DNA from: Pseudorasbora parva
Lineage: Eukaryota > Chordata > Actinopteri > Cypriniformes > Gobionidae
DNA: 64,000 nt
Assembly (NCBI RefSeq): GCF_024679245.1
Contig: NC_090179.1
Location: 3,222,820-3,286,819, forward strand
Reading direction: 5' to 3'
Position numbers and translations under genes: made by a program. The notes beneath the pieces were generated by a model, which worked only from the letters and a program-made list of their open reading frames with translations, did not search any database and was not told the DNA's origin. Positions 1 to 53,144 of the stretch are shown piece after piece. Position 1 is the first letter of the stretch. Each line of letters begins with the position of its first letter.

Positions 1-44
1 CGCTGCGGCTTCTTCCACACGGGATGAGAGCCCGTTGTCTCAGC
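1..44 (+). mobile_element. DIRS element A, gag fragment at the window edge
   Basis: Only 44 bp. Removing the hAT insertion at 45-3342 and one copy of its 8-bp TSD joins this piece to the DIRS gag start region at 3351. One frame runs open across the junction into the MDVLSVG segment, so it is taken as the part of DIRS A that lies before the window. Confidence 0.6.
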
Positions 45-204
45 TAGGGGTTGAACGACTTCCATTTTTTTAAAGTCGACATTTATGTGATGAAAGTCGA
101 GTCGACGTCGACTAGTCGCTGATGACGTCATTAATGAACAAATAAGCCTGAGCCTCGAGCTGAGACTCGAACTCGGATCTTCTTGTGCACAAGACAGCTT
201 ATGG

Positions 205-2711
205 CAGTGGTTTTCAAACCCTGGGTCGCGACCCTCGGGTGGGTCGCGAGACTTAAAAAATGGGTCGCCAGGACAATTAAGAAAAATGGAGTTAGCTTAC
301 ATTAAAATTTTTAAAATATATATTTTTTCATAAAACCATTATATATGCCTATATAAAAGTAATAAATACATGAAATATATATTGACTTAAATAATTAACA
401 GATTAACAAAACAAACAAAAAAAAAGGAAAAGAAATGTGTGACTGTTGCTGCTGACTGGTTCATTATCGTGAGGCGCGACGCTCCTCCAAACAAGTTCAC
501 GGAACGGAAACCCAGAAGACAGAGAGCAAATCTTGTTTTCTTTAGGCTATTTTATAGCACAATGTAAGTAAACACTTTTGCTATTTTAAATAATGTCCTT
601 CTCTTATGTATGACTAGGCTATTACAGATTTTATTTGTTTCCTCTGCTCTTTTGCACTGGCGCCTCGATCACGCGCACACAACATGCAAACTGTGATGGC
701 ATTGCAAACTTGACATCGCAGCCAGTTCATTATCAAAATTAAAAATAGCCAACCTCATATATAAAAAGTTACACAGCTCAGTTTAAATAGCCAGTAGTAG
801 CCAACACTTCGTGCCATTCAGCATGAGCACTGCTCCTGAGGTGTTTCCAAGTAGAGACCCGCTCGCAAAATGCATGTTTTGTCCCGCTCCTGGCCGCATA
901 CAGGTATAAATAGTTTTTTTTCTGCGTGGTTTGCCGTGGCAGAATACGCGCAAAGTGCGCTCATAATTCCAAAAAAGCTATCATCTAAAGTTCAACGCGA
1001 TCTCACAAAGCTCTGTTATCAATAAAAATGACTGCACAATGAATCTTTTTTTATATTGTCCAAACTTTCTTTGTTATAATCAAAGGATTTGTCAGCATAC
1101 AGAATTCAGCACTGCACAAAAACTGTTTTGAGCGGTGAGGGGATTTTTCTCAAATGAATCTGTTTGGCCATTGCGTTCTAGAAATAAACATTTGTTGTAT
1201 CGGCTTTGTTTAACCAATATATTGGTTACATTGCACAACGCGGCAAAAACGTGTTATACTCTCCCTCCACCTGTAATTTGTTTTTATTTTATTTTATAAC
1301 ATTTTATTTGTTTCTAGATGTTTTCTTTTTAGATTTTTTTTAATTTTGCTGTAGGCCTAGTCATGCAAATAGTTTTATTCTCCCGAAATCCGCACACACA
1401 CGAGTACCGCCCGCACTCAGCCATCAAATTTAGTCCCGCGCCGCACTCTATATGCGTTGGGTTCCGCGAGTCCCGCGCCGCTCACTATATGCGTTGGGTT
1501 CCGCGAGTCCCGCGCCGCACACTATATGCGTTGGGTTCCGCGAGTCCCGCGCCGCACTCTATATGCGTTGGGTTCCGCGAGTCCCGCGCCGCACACTATA
1601 TGCGTTGGGTTCCGCGAGTCCCGCGCCGCACTCTATATGCGTTGGGTTCCGCGAGTCCCGCGCCGCACACTATATGCGTTGGGTTCCGAGAGTCCCGCGC
1701 CGCACACTATATGCGTTGGGTTCCGCGAGTCCCGCGCCGCACTCTATATGCGTTGGGTTCCGCGAGTCCCGCGCCGCACTCTATATGCGTTGGGTTCCGC
1801 GAGTCCCGCGCCGCACACTATATGCGTTGGGTTCCGAGAGTCCCGTGCCGCACTCTATATGCGTTGGGTTCCGCGAGTCCCGCGCCGCACACTATATGCG
1901 TTGGGTTCCGAGAGTCCCGCGCCGCACACTATATGCGTTGGGTTCCGCGAGTCCCGCGCCGCACACTATATGCGTTGGGTTCCGCGAGTCCCGCGGGAGT
2001 GCACTTCTCAAGCACATTTTTGCACGGATGAGATGATTTTTTCCCATCAATATTTGGATGCAAGTTAAGTAGCCAAAGCCTATAATAAATAATGGTTTTG
2101 CATCTAAATTTATCACAAATATGGAAACATTTGGACTCGAATGAGGGAGTTAGGCTCCGTGAGTCTAACGCTGGTTACTTTCATTTCCTCATTAAATTAT
2201 TTAGTTTTGACTTTATATAGTTATAGCCTTCTGTTCTGAATGCCGTTAAATTGGAAGGATTTGTTGTGGAGTGAGGGGAACTAAAATAACCTATGTTTGT
2301 AGTACAATATTTCGCTTTATTTAGCCTACTGGTATTATTATGAATGCAATCAAATGCGACATACTTGACCCACCTGTTTTTCTCTCTCTTTCAAAAGTCT
2401 TGTTGGTTAACGGTTAATCAGTTAATTAGCGTCCCATAGATATGCCTAGCTATCAAATTAGTGCAGAATCAGCTTTCCGTTGCGGACGCATCAAGGATCA
2501 AAAGCAGTTGTGTGGAAAAGTGCTGAGCTGAATATTTGTGCCATCTAGTGGTTTAATGGAGAATACAGTCAAATGGTCCATTGTATACAAGTATTGTTAT
2601 GCTTGGTTTAACTTATTTGAAAGTAAATGGATGTAGGCCTATATATGGGTCGCGAAAAAAAGAAAAAAAAAAGAAAAGAGGGTCGCTTTAAAAAAAGTTT
2701 GAAAACCACTG
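205..2711. mobile_element. hAT-type DNA transposon B nested in hAT A
   Basis: TIRs cagtggttttcaaac at the left and gtttgaaaaccactg at the right, flanked by an exact 8-bp TSD gcttatgg (197-204, 2712-2719). The 2.5-kb interior holds no transposase frame, but contains the 37-bp tandem array at about 1435-1995. The CAGTGGTT ends resemble hAT-Charlie-type elements. Confidence 0.85.
1435..1995. repeat. 37-bp minisatellite, 15 copies, inside hAT B
   Basis: The marker ctatatgcg recurs exactly every 37 bp from 1447 to 1965 (15 copies) with no length change. Units differ mainly by cactc/cacac and by ccgcgag/ccgagag. Because 37 is not a multiple of three and no frame of the unit has a stop, all three plus frames stay open (about 190-220 codons each). 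These are repeat artefacts, not genes. Confidence 0.95.
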
Positions 2712-3367
2712 GCTTATGGCATATGACACAGCGCTGCTCATAAGGTTAATAATCCTACATAACTGCTTTTGTATCAGTTCTTTTGTCTTATGGTCGTTAT
2801 ATTTCTCACAGATTTCTGCTCTTTCTGAATAAGATACAGATAAGTAGCACAATAAAGATTATGAATCCATTAGTGAGTGATTGCGTGTGAATTAATTCTA
2901 CCTGGCAGCGTCTCTCCAATAATAGTGAAGCTGTGAGTTTAGTTATCAAGAAATATATGCTAGAACTTTTCAGTTTCTAAGCTATTTTACTGATAGATCA
3001 CAGAACAGTGTTGATAGATTTCTGCGTTACTGAATGCATGGTTTTGTGAGGCACACACGATTTCCACGTGATGTGCGATCGGCTATGTGTGTGTGTTCCA
3101 ATGCAGCATGCATTAGTTTAGCGCGATGATTAACTTACGGGTACAATAAGCCTGCATTCTCCTGATCAATTTTGAGCATCCAGATGGTATAATCAAACGT
3201 GTCTTGTGGAGAGCATTTATTTGTCATTTTAACTGTTCAAATTGTTTATCCTGTTGCGCCCTCTACAGGCCAGCGACTAGTCGACGTCAAGCTTAAAGCA
3301 TCATGACAGGACATTAAGGTCGACTAGTCGGTGCAACCCCTAGTCTCAGCACTCCAGTTCTGAGGAG

Positions 3368-4250
3368 ATGGATGTGTTGAGTGTCGGTTTGGGGGAAGAT
3401 GATTCGCCATCTCTTTCCTCAGCACATGAAGAGCTGGTGGAGGTGATAACTCGTGCTGTGAAACAAGGCGCTCGTCCCCAAAGTAAATTAGACGAGCGTT
3501 TTCTTACACCTAATATTTCACCTTCACCACAGGGCCTGCCTTTCTTTCCCGATTTACACAGTGAGCTGTGTAGCTCGTGGGAGAAGCCATATTCATCACG
3601 TCTCTTCAGCCCTCAAGTGAAAACATACATTGATATAAGGTGACTGAAAGAATATGGTAATGGGGCGATGCCTAAAGTAGATCAGACGCTTGCGAGCTAT
3701 CTGTGTCCTGCTTCAGCATCATCCCTGAAGGCCCCTACGCTCCCCACTAAGCCACTAAAGACAACCTCAGGGATGGTGGGGAAAGCGTATACGGCAGCAG
3801 GGCAGGCTTGTGCTTGTTTACATACGATGAGTATTTTACAAGCGTACCAGGCTGAACTGCTGTGTGAGTTGGATGGCAATGAAAGGTTGAGCCCTGAAGT
3901 AGTTCAAGAACCGTCGAGCCACAGATTTATCATTGAGAGCCACCAAGGATAATGCCAGAGCTATTGGGTGGTCTATGGCAGCCTTGGTGGCAACAGAGAG
4001 ACATTTGTGGCTCAATTTATCTGAGATAAAAGATAAAAATGGCTTTTCTCCTTGATGCCCCGCTTAATCCTTCTGGTCTGTTCGGCAATGCCCTAGACAC
4101 GGTCGTTGACAGATTTCAGGAGGGTAAGAGGCAAGCGGAGGCATTTAAAAAATATTTACCACGTCGCCACCAACCCCCTGGGGCTCCTGGGCGTGAGCAG
4201 CCCCAGCCATCAGGCTCTTCATATAGTCAGCAGCAGAAAGAGAGTGTCGC
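3368..4250 (+). pseudogene. DIRS A gag remnant
   Basis: Three pieces in different frames: 3368-3643 (MDVLSVGLGEDDSPS...), 3668-3952 (KAPTLPTKPLK...VGKAYTAAGQA) and about 3953-4250 (RHLWLNLSEIKDK...LFGNALDTVVDRFQEGKRQAEA). The TLPTKPL, VGKAY.AAGQA and HLWLNL motifs recur in the gags of DIRS B and C. Frameshifts separate the parts, so it cannot make an intact protein. Confidence 0.8.
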
Positions 4251-4985
4251 GTCTCGTGCTCTCGTGCTCAGCTATATCAGCTCACCATGCCCATGTGGAT
4301 GGTATCACTGTAGGGAGGAACCCGTTGGTAACTCGTTTTCTGCGTGGCACCAAGAGGCTGAGGCCTGCGGTGCGTACTAGAGTTCCTGCTTGGGATTTGG
4401 CTATCGTGTTGGAAGGGTTATCTTTGGCTCCGTTCAAGCCACTTGACAGCATCTCAGAAAAGTTTCTGACTCTAAAGACCCTCTTCCTTCTCGCCATTTC
4501 TTCGATTAAGAGAGTAGGAGACCTTCAGGCCTTATCAATATCCCCTATGTGCTTAGAATTTGCACCGGGGATGGTTAAAGCTTTCCTTTACCCTAGAATG
4601 GAGTATGTGCCGAAGGTGCTAACCAGTGTTCCAAGACCAATAGTACTGCAGGCTCTATGTCCTCCTCCGTTTGCTAATCCGGACCAGGAAAAATTGAACC
4701 TTATATGTCCAGTGCGAGCACTGGATGCTTTTGTCCACAGAGCTGCCCTGTGGAGAAAAGCGGATCAATTGTTTTGTGTTTTGGGCGCATAACAGGGGTC
4801 TTCCTGCGTCCAAACACACACTAAGCAAGTGGATAGTCAAGGCTATTTCTCTAGCTTATGAGTCTTCTGGTCAGCATTGCCCCTTAGCTGTCAGAGCTCA
4901 CTCTACTAGGAGTATGGCGGCCTCGAAAGCCTTGGTTTCGGGGGTTTCCCTCAAAGATGTCTGCGATGTTATTAAGATATTATGA
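4251..4985 (+). pseudogene. DIRS A tyrosine recombinase, C-terminal part
   Basis: Frame 1 (to 4792) carries NPLVTRFLRGTKRLRP, RTRVPAWDLAIVLEGLSL and ISSIKRVGDLQALS, closely matching DIRS B. A frame change near 4780 leads to LPASKHTLSKWIVKAISLAYE and RAHSTRSMAASKAL, the HxxR box. The stretch before the catalytic Tyr is damaged: a short deletion near 4965-4985 puts the tyrosine region (YDLDLECAPGSS) in another frame. The N-terminal DNA-binding half is missing. Confidence 0.8.
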
Positions 4986-5107
4986 TCTTGACCTGGAGTG
5001 CGCTCCAGGTTCATCGGTGCTTCTGTCTTGAATGTGCAGTTTTACACGACAGGTACTTTGGTATTATGGCGTTTTGGTATTTCGTTCCCAAAGCTGTCCC
5101 TAGTGGA

Positions 5108-5445
5108 CACAGTGTAAAGTTCCCTCGTAAGGGAACGTCTCAGGTTATAACTATAACCATAGTTCCCTGAGAAGGGAACGAGACACTGCGTCCCCTTGCC
5201 ATACTCCCTGCATCCCTGCGATCTTTGCTTCGTCAGTTTTGCTGAGGTCTGATCGGACCGGAGGTGTATTTATCCTTTCCTGGTCGTGACGTCACCCGCC
5301 CGTGACGTTCACGTTTGCCATTGGCTGAGTTGACAAACGTGCATCAGACGCTATCACGCTGGGGGCATTTCCAAAGCTGTCCCTAGTGGACGCAGTGTCT
5401 CGTTTTCTTCTCAGGGAACTATGGTTATAGTTATAACCTGAGACG
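5108..5445. repeat. DIRS A terminal inverted repeats
   Basis: The block around 5117-5200 (agttccctgagaagggaacg, gttataactataacc) is repeated in reverse around 5373-5445 (tcagggaactatggttatag, ttataacctgagacgtt). Short GC-rich DNA with gtgacgtcaccc lies between. DIRS B has the same arrangement at 14383-14700. Confidence 0.7.
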
Positions 5446-6772
5446 TTTTCCATAGTTTAAATCCTCCATCCTTATATTTATTATTATTTATTGTTAGACA
5501 GTTTCTAAATGGTCTTGATGAATGTGAAGGGGTCAAGTTTGCCTTCTTGTTCTTAATTATAACATTTATAAATGTTGTAAGCTATTGTATTTTGCAGAAA
5601 ATCTATATATATATACAGCAGCATATATACAGCATGGGAGTGACTCAAACGACTCAAACCCGAGACTCAAAAGAACAAATCTTTTCTGTTTCTGTTACTG
5701 ACAACATAGACTCTATGGGACTGACAGGGAGAACGAAAGACTCAAACCCGAAAGACTCGTAAGAACTAATCATTTTTGTTTCCGGACCTGTGTCACACGG
5801 TTTGAGGAGCCCAGCCCCAGATCTGATCAGAGTCAGACACAGACGAGTCGACAACGAACGTCTCGAGCATAGACTGTAAAAAAAATAGTTCTAGTTCTAA
5901 GACACGAGAGGCGGAGAACAAACGTGATAAATATGAAGTTGCAAAATAAAGAATGTCTCGGATGGGAGGTGAGGTGAACTAACAGAGTTAGACTGCAATA
6001 GCCTGACCCAACAACTAATCAATTAATTAAACATTTCAGTTTCTTATAATTTGGCTTTGGTTGCAGTACCCTATAGCTTATTTTTATTAAGTAAATGTAA
6101 TCAACATTTTCATAAGTACTAGATGTGTTGGGCTATGTAACATGTCATTTTAATTATATTTTGCTGAAATGAAGGAAATAACTCGAAATGACTCGAAAAA
6201 AGATTCGTTCATTTTGCTGAACGAGACTCAAAGATCCGAGTCAGTAAAATGATCCGAACTTCCCACTACTACGCTGCAGCTGCTCCAGTGCCTGACTAAA
6301 CCACGCCCCCATCCACACCTCATCTAATTTTAAATGCAAAGTCAGCCAATCACAACAGTGGGTGTTTTCACTGAAGACTCACAGCTGACACGCCTCTTGA
6401 AACAGAGCATTCAAGCCAGAGGGCTAAAATCAGTATAGAAAAAATGCCTTTTATTTCCAAATTATGACATTTTTTGATGTAAAAACCATACTATCAATAT
6501 AAGTACACCCCAGGAAACATTATAAAACAATAAAACAACCCATGCCATGGGACCTTTAAATATGTGTGTCCTTTAAGAATGGAACTTACTTTACATGCAA
6601 AAGAATCGTGTCAAAAAATATCACAAATGTTTTTTAATGTTTTTATTTGTTTTCTTTACATTTCACTTTTCTCATATTTCAAGCATGCGTTTCACTGACA
6701 CTGTTAAATACGCTCTGGTATTTATGATATATATCTGGCATGCAATCTGGTATATCACTCTGTGTATTTTAG
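5446..6772. other. Repeat-derived DNA before cfb exon 2; no signal exon seen
   Basis: AT-rich DNA with gactcaaac/gatccgaacttcccactact blocks (about 5635-6270) that resemble ends of an old hAT-like repeat, and a possible TTAA-type MITE end near 6540-6562 (ccatgccatgggacctttaa). I could not find a convincing cfb promoter or signal-peptide exon ending in phase 1. Confidence 0.4.
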
Positions 6773-48969
<42,197 letters not shown>

Positions 48970-49098
48970 CACAGAGGAGCCAAATGAACCACAGGAATGC
49001 ATGAGAAATATGCAGATTTGACAGATTACTGAATGTTTTCAGAGTGCATGGTCTAATTTCAGACATGCTTTTGTCAAAGAATCCTATCAGTTCAAGAT

Positions 49099-49108
49099 AA
49101 TAAATAAA
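49099..49108 (+). other. cfb: cfb poly(A) signal (two overlapping AATAAA)
   Basis: Overlapping AATAAA hexamers at 49099-49104 and 49103-49108, about 130 bp after the cfb stop. They sit just before the first clearly intergenic repeats. Confidence 0.7.
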
Positions 49109-49109
49109 A

Positions 49110-49740
49110 ACAGAGTATTATCTCATTTATTTACTGAACTTTACTCTTTAATAGATTTTTACTCAAAATGGATAAATGTTAAGATTAACATGCAATGAAA
49201 TGAGGTCATGTGACAGTTATGTAGCATAACTAAAACAGACAAAAGGGAGGATAACAAACAAACAGGGTCACAATGGCATCCAACACAATTAATGGGTAAT
49301 GTATATGCTATAGGAATTATTATATATTACAAAAAAGCAAATCCGCCATGGTGCAAGCACAACTGGTTTTTAAAGGGAATGAAAGATGAGACGCTGATTG
49401 ATTTATTGCACCTTAAGCCTAAAACATGGCTCATTAAGAGATGAGGTACAGCTCTTTTAGACCATGCGCCGGGCATGCAGACAATTTTTTTACCATTGTT
49501 AAACTAGCAACATGCCCTAAGTGCACCTGCACCATGAGCTTCGGACCATGAGCTAAGATCGTAAAAATAGGGCCCTTAAGCTACATTATGCAAAATGCCA
49601 TAAAAGCTGTTTCTTTAAGTGTTTTATCTTTTGTAACGAAAAATAAAAATATTAAAAATAAAAATACAAAATACTGTGAGAGAAAATTTATTTAGATACA
49701 AATACAGTATTTTGTATTTTGAAAATTCACAAAATACACT
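49110..49740. other. Intergenic DNA after cfb
   Basis: AT-rich, with a short inverted repeat (aaaatacaaaatactgt at about 49664-49680 and acagtattttgtatttt at about 49703-49720). No gene seen. Confidence 0.4.
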
Positions 49741-49918
49741 TGAAATTGGCCATCCAGTGAAGTTCACCTGACCACTAAGAACGTGCTCCATACTGCGCCT
49801 GGGTGATTTAAGCAATTTTGAGCGTGGCATAGTTGTTGGTGCCAGACAGGCCGGTCTGAGTATTTCACAATCTTCTCAGTTACTGGGTTTTTCAGTTTCA
49901 ACCATTTCTAGGGTTTAC

Positions 49919-50032
49919 AAAGAATGGTGTGAAAAGGGAAAAACATCCAGTATGCGGTAGTCCTGTGGGCATTTTCGCCCACAGGGCTGTCGCATACTGG
50001 ATGTTTTTCCCTTTTCACACCATTCTTTCAAT
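49919..50032. repeat. Inverted duplication of Tc1 transposase sequence
   Basis: 49921-49977 (agaatggtgtgaaaaggg ... agtcctgtgggc) is followed by attttc and then its near-perfect reverse complement to 50030 (gcccacaggg ... ttcacaccattct). The arms are about 51 bp with one or two mismatches and a 6-base loop. It looks like a fold-back copy made before the Gmr1 insertion. Confidence 0.85.
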
Positions 50033-50037
50033 GCCTT

Positions 50038-50399
50038 TGTAGAGGATCGTGTGTGGGGTAAGGAAGAGGACACAGGGGTTGGCTGGACTACTGACGTTTT
50101 ATTGGTAAACTCAAGGTAACTTTCTCTTTGCACCACAGTGCACGCTCAACTCAAAGCATTCGCCGTAATCACTTCCGTGTTGTGATCATCCGGGAACTCT
50201 GGGGGACACGTCAGTAGTCCTTCTCTCTCTCTCTCACTGGCTTCCGTCTCTCCATGGCTCTTATACTCTCCCCGCGCCAATTACTGGAATGAGAGACAGG
50301 TGTTGGTAGTTTGTGTCCAACCCACTCACTTACTGCTTGTCTCCCGCCTCTCTCTCCCGCTGCAGACCTCACTGAACCACTCTGCCACATACCCCCACC
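50038..50399 (-). repeat. 3' LTR of Gmr1-like element
   Basis: 362 bp, matched to the other LTR. The adjoining minus-strand ggcggtgggggta at 50400-50412 is a likely polypurine tract. Confidence 0.88.
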
Positions 50400-50429
50400 G
50401 CCCGTCTCAGGCCGGGGAGCCATCCGGCC

Positions 50430-50787
50430 TGCAGCCCCCCCATTCCTGGAGAGGAAGTCGGCCACCGCCATCTGAACACCCGGCCTGTGGATCACCTTGA
50501 ACTTAAATGGCTGAAGAGCTAGATACCAACGGGTGATCATGCGGTGGAGCCACTGCAGCGGGGCATGGTCCGAAAAGAGGGTGAACTCCCGTCCCAGGAG
50601 ATAATAGCGAAGGGTGAGAACGGCCCACCTGATCGCCAGGCACTCTTTCTCAATGGTGCTGTACTTAGCCTCTCTCTTTGAGAGCTTGCGGCTAATGTAC
50701 AGCATAGCCCCCCCCCCCCCATCTCCTGGGACAGGACAGCGCCCAACCCCCTGTTCGACGCGTCAGTCTGCAACAGAAAAGGGAGAG
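50430..50787 (-). pseudogene. Gmr1-like RNase H
   Basis: LQTDASNRGLGAVLSQE (first Asp), a run of C residues at 50708-50719 that shifts the frame, then KREAKYSTIEKECLAIRWAV (Glu), FTLFSDHAPLQWLH (Asp) and VADFLSRN. This is a Gypsy-type RNase H. It is cut from RT by the solo LTR. Confidence 0.85.
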
Positions 50788-51361
50788 TGTAACGACAATG
50801 ACTATGAGTTTAATATCTCGGGGAATAACTAACTCATAAGGGATTTAATATTCAATATTCATGAATTTATGAATATAATTTGCCAGTTGTTCATTACGTA
50901 TTAAGATTTTCCGATAGGGAAAAATGTTTAATTAAATACAAGTAACCCTTTACGGACTTGCTTGAAATTATCCTACTAAGTTTGTCCACCAAATTAGTTA
51001 TAGACTTTTCAAATCAATTCTCAATAAGGGATTACTGCTTTACGAGCGCATAAGAAACATTAACTTTACTGATCAGGACAAGTTCAATATTTCAAATGGT
51101 CATACAGTTTACTTTACTAAAATAGTAGCATGAGCAGTTAGGTAACGTTAGATCGTAAGTTTCATTGACTTTGTGTATGTGGGAGAACAACAGACTCAAC
51201 TCATTAAATGTCTTTTGGAGGTTTAATAAACACAGACTAAAAATAACACTACGATTCACACAGAAAGTACACACTAAATATGCATCAAGAGAGTAGAAAT
51301 ATAGATATTAACGAAAGAATATATAAAAGAGAATAATGAATAGACTAAAATTAGAGAGAGA

Positions 51362-51401
<40 letters not shown>

Positions 51402-52553
51402 GACAAAGAATTAGGGGTAAGAAGCAGCTTTCCTTCAGTTCATCAAATACAACCTTCACGGAGTTAACTTGTCCCAACGGGAAAATAACACACCCTCTTT
51501 ACAGCAGTTTGAATTTGGAAAAATAAGAATACTTGCTTTCGTTTTGGCTTCTCGCGTGTGTGCGTGTGTTCCTGCGTGTCCGGTGGTTCTTTCCGAGGTC
51601 GGGAGGGAAGCAGCTTTTTCTCTAGCGGTGCTTCGTGTTCTCCTCCTGAAGAAGGCCCGTGGGGCTAGTAAGTTGATGAAGCGAGGAGCAAAGGGTTGTT
51701 GAAGATTGGATTGTAGAAGAGAAGATTTTTGGAAGAGCCGAGGCCTGTTGGCCCCATAGTGTGGTGGGCCTCGGTTTCTGGTCCCACACAGCACATGGCT
51801 CTGTGTCTGGAGCCCCTCCCTGCTTGGGGGGACGTGTTGGTTCAGCCAGGGAGAGAAGACAAGAGCATTTCGGAAGAGGAAGAGACTTTCAGAAGAAGAG
51901 AGAGCAGGAGGGCATCCGAGCGCCTCCTTTTATGGTCTGGGCGTAGTCCCACCCTCCAGGGTTAGACTTAACCAATGAGATTGTTGGGATTTCCAGGCGG
52001 GAAATTCCTCAGCAGATTTTATGGCTCTTTGTTCCAAAACTTGAATCAGTGGGTCTCTGACCATTCATATTCTAATTAATGCAACAAACACACAAAGCAT
52101 TTTCTGAATAAGTGATATACATGGAAGTGTAAGTCGTGAAGTGAGCATTAATTTGATAGGAGACATGACATATATGAGGTTATCTGAACTAGTAATTTGT
52201 TAAGACAAAGATAAAAAGATGCAAAATACCATACAGAAGAAACATTTTACAAGACAGTTATGTGTTTACATACAATGTCCTGGGGTGCATGTTCATTTAT
52301 AGATGGTTGTCTATAATTTGAGGCAAAAGCGGGTGTGTTACAAGCCTCGTGTCTTAAAGTCTTTGTGTCTAAGACACTTTTCTGTGGCCAAATTCTTTTG
52401 GGCCATAAAACATCTTATCAGATGGTTTCCAGGGTAACGGAGAATCTTTCTCTGTTGTGTTGGGGGAAGGTCTGTTACTGAGCACAAAGCATTCAAAACA
52501 TATTTGTTAAATGTAACTGGCGATTGTGTGTTTGATTCGCCTGAGTCGCTACA
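50788..52553. mobile_element. Solo LTR (1766 bp) in the Gmr1-like element
   Basis: Begins tgtaacgacaatgac and ends gcctgagtcgctaca with 4-bp TSD agag (50784-50787, 52554-52557). Contains a (GA)n run at about 51364-51398. No coding of note. It is unusually long for an LTR; the family is unknown. It is the youngest of three layers here (Tc1 > Gmr1-like > LTR). Confidence 0.75.
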
Positions 52554-52673
52554 AGAGAAAAGTCAGGAGAGTGTAATAGCGGCCCGCCACATAGAGCAGC
52601 CTTTACCTGAGTGAAGGCCTGCTGACACAGCTCCGTCCATATGACCGTATCAGGCACCTCCTTTTAAGTAATG

Positions 52674-53144
52674 TCAATCAGAGGGCTGGTGAGATCCGAA
52701 TAATTGGGAATAAACCGTCTGTAATATCCCGCCAGCCCCAAGAACTGCCTTACCTCTTTTGGTCTTGGGGCGCGGGCAGGTCGCAATCGCAGCAGTCTTA
52801 TCAATTTGGGGACGCACCTGTCCATGCCCCAAGTGGAAGCCCAGATACCTCACTTTCACACGCCCAATCGCACACTTCTTTGGATTGGCCGTGAGCCCCG
52901 CTCTCCTCAGCGATCTCAGGATGGCCCTCAAATGCTGCATATGCCGCTGCCAATCATGACTAAAAATAATAATATCATCTAGATAGGCAGCCGCATATGC
53001 CGCATGGGGCCGGAGAATCCGGTCCATGAGATGCTGAAAAGTCGCGGGTGCCCTGAACAATCCAAAAGGAAGGGTGACAAATTGGTGTAAACCGAATGGC
53101 GTCGTGAAAGCCGTCTTTTCTTTGGACAATGGAGACAAGGGCAT
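52674..53144 (-). pseudogene. Gmr1-like RT, second half in shifted frame
   Basis: Continues the RT with FTTPFGLHQFVTLPFGL, FQHLMDRIL and the catalytic YLDDIIIFS, then VRYLGFHLGHGQVRP. Another frame loss follows near 52765. It sits right after the frame break of the main pol frame. Confidence 0.88.

Larger units (their letters stand above)
45..3342. mobile_element. hAT-type DNA transposon A, non-autonomous
   Basis: Termini taggggttg / caaccccta are inverted and flanked by an exact 8-bp duplication gtctcagc (37-44 and 3343-3350), the hAT hallmark. A second GTCGAC-rich inverted block (agtcgacgtcgactagtcg at the left, related sequence at 3270-3330) lies inside the TIR. No transposase frame is visible. 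It sits in DIRS element A and is itself interrupted by hAT B. Confidence 0.85.
3351..5445 (+). mobile_element. DIRS element A (tyrosine-recombinase retrotransposon), deleted
   Basis: It holds gag remnants (3368-4250) joined directly to the C-terminal half of a DIRS tyrosine recombinase (4251-4985). RT and RNase H are gone. The right end has the inverted-repeat pair typical of this group. Its gag and recombinase match DIRS elements B and C in this window. The exact left end lies before the window. Confidence 0.85.

Noticed and set aside
1363..2068. Three overlapping plus-strand frames of 194-222 codons
   Set aside because: They are readings of the 37-bp tandem repeat in three frames, with no start context or homology.
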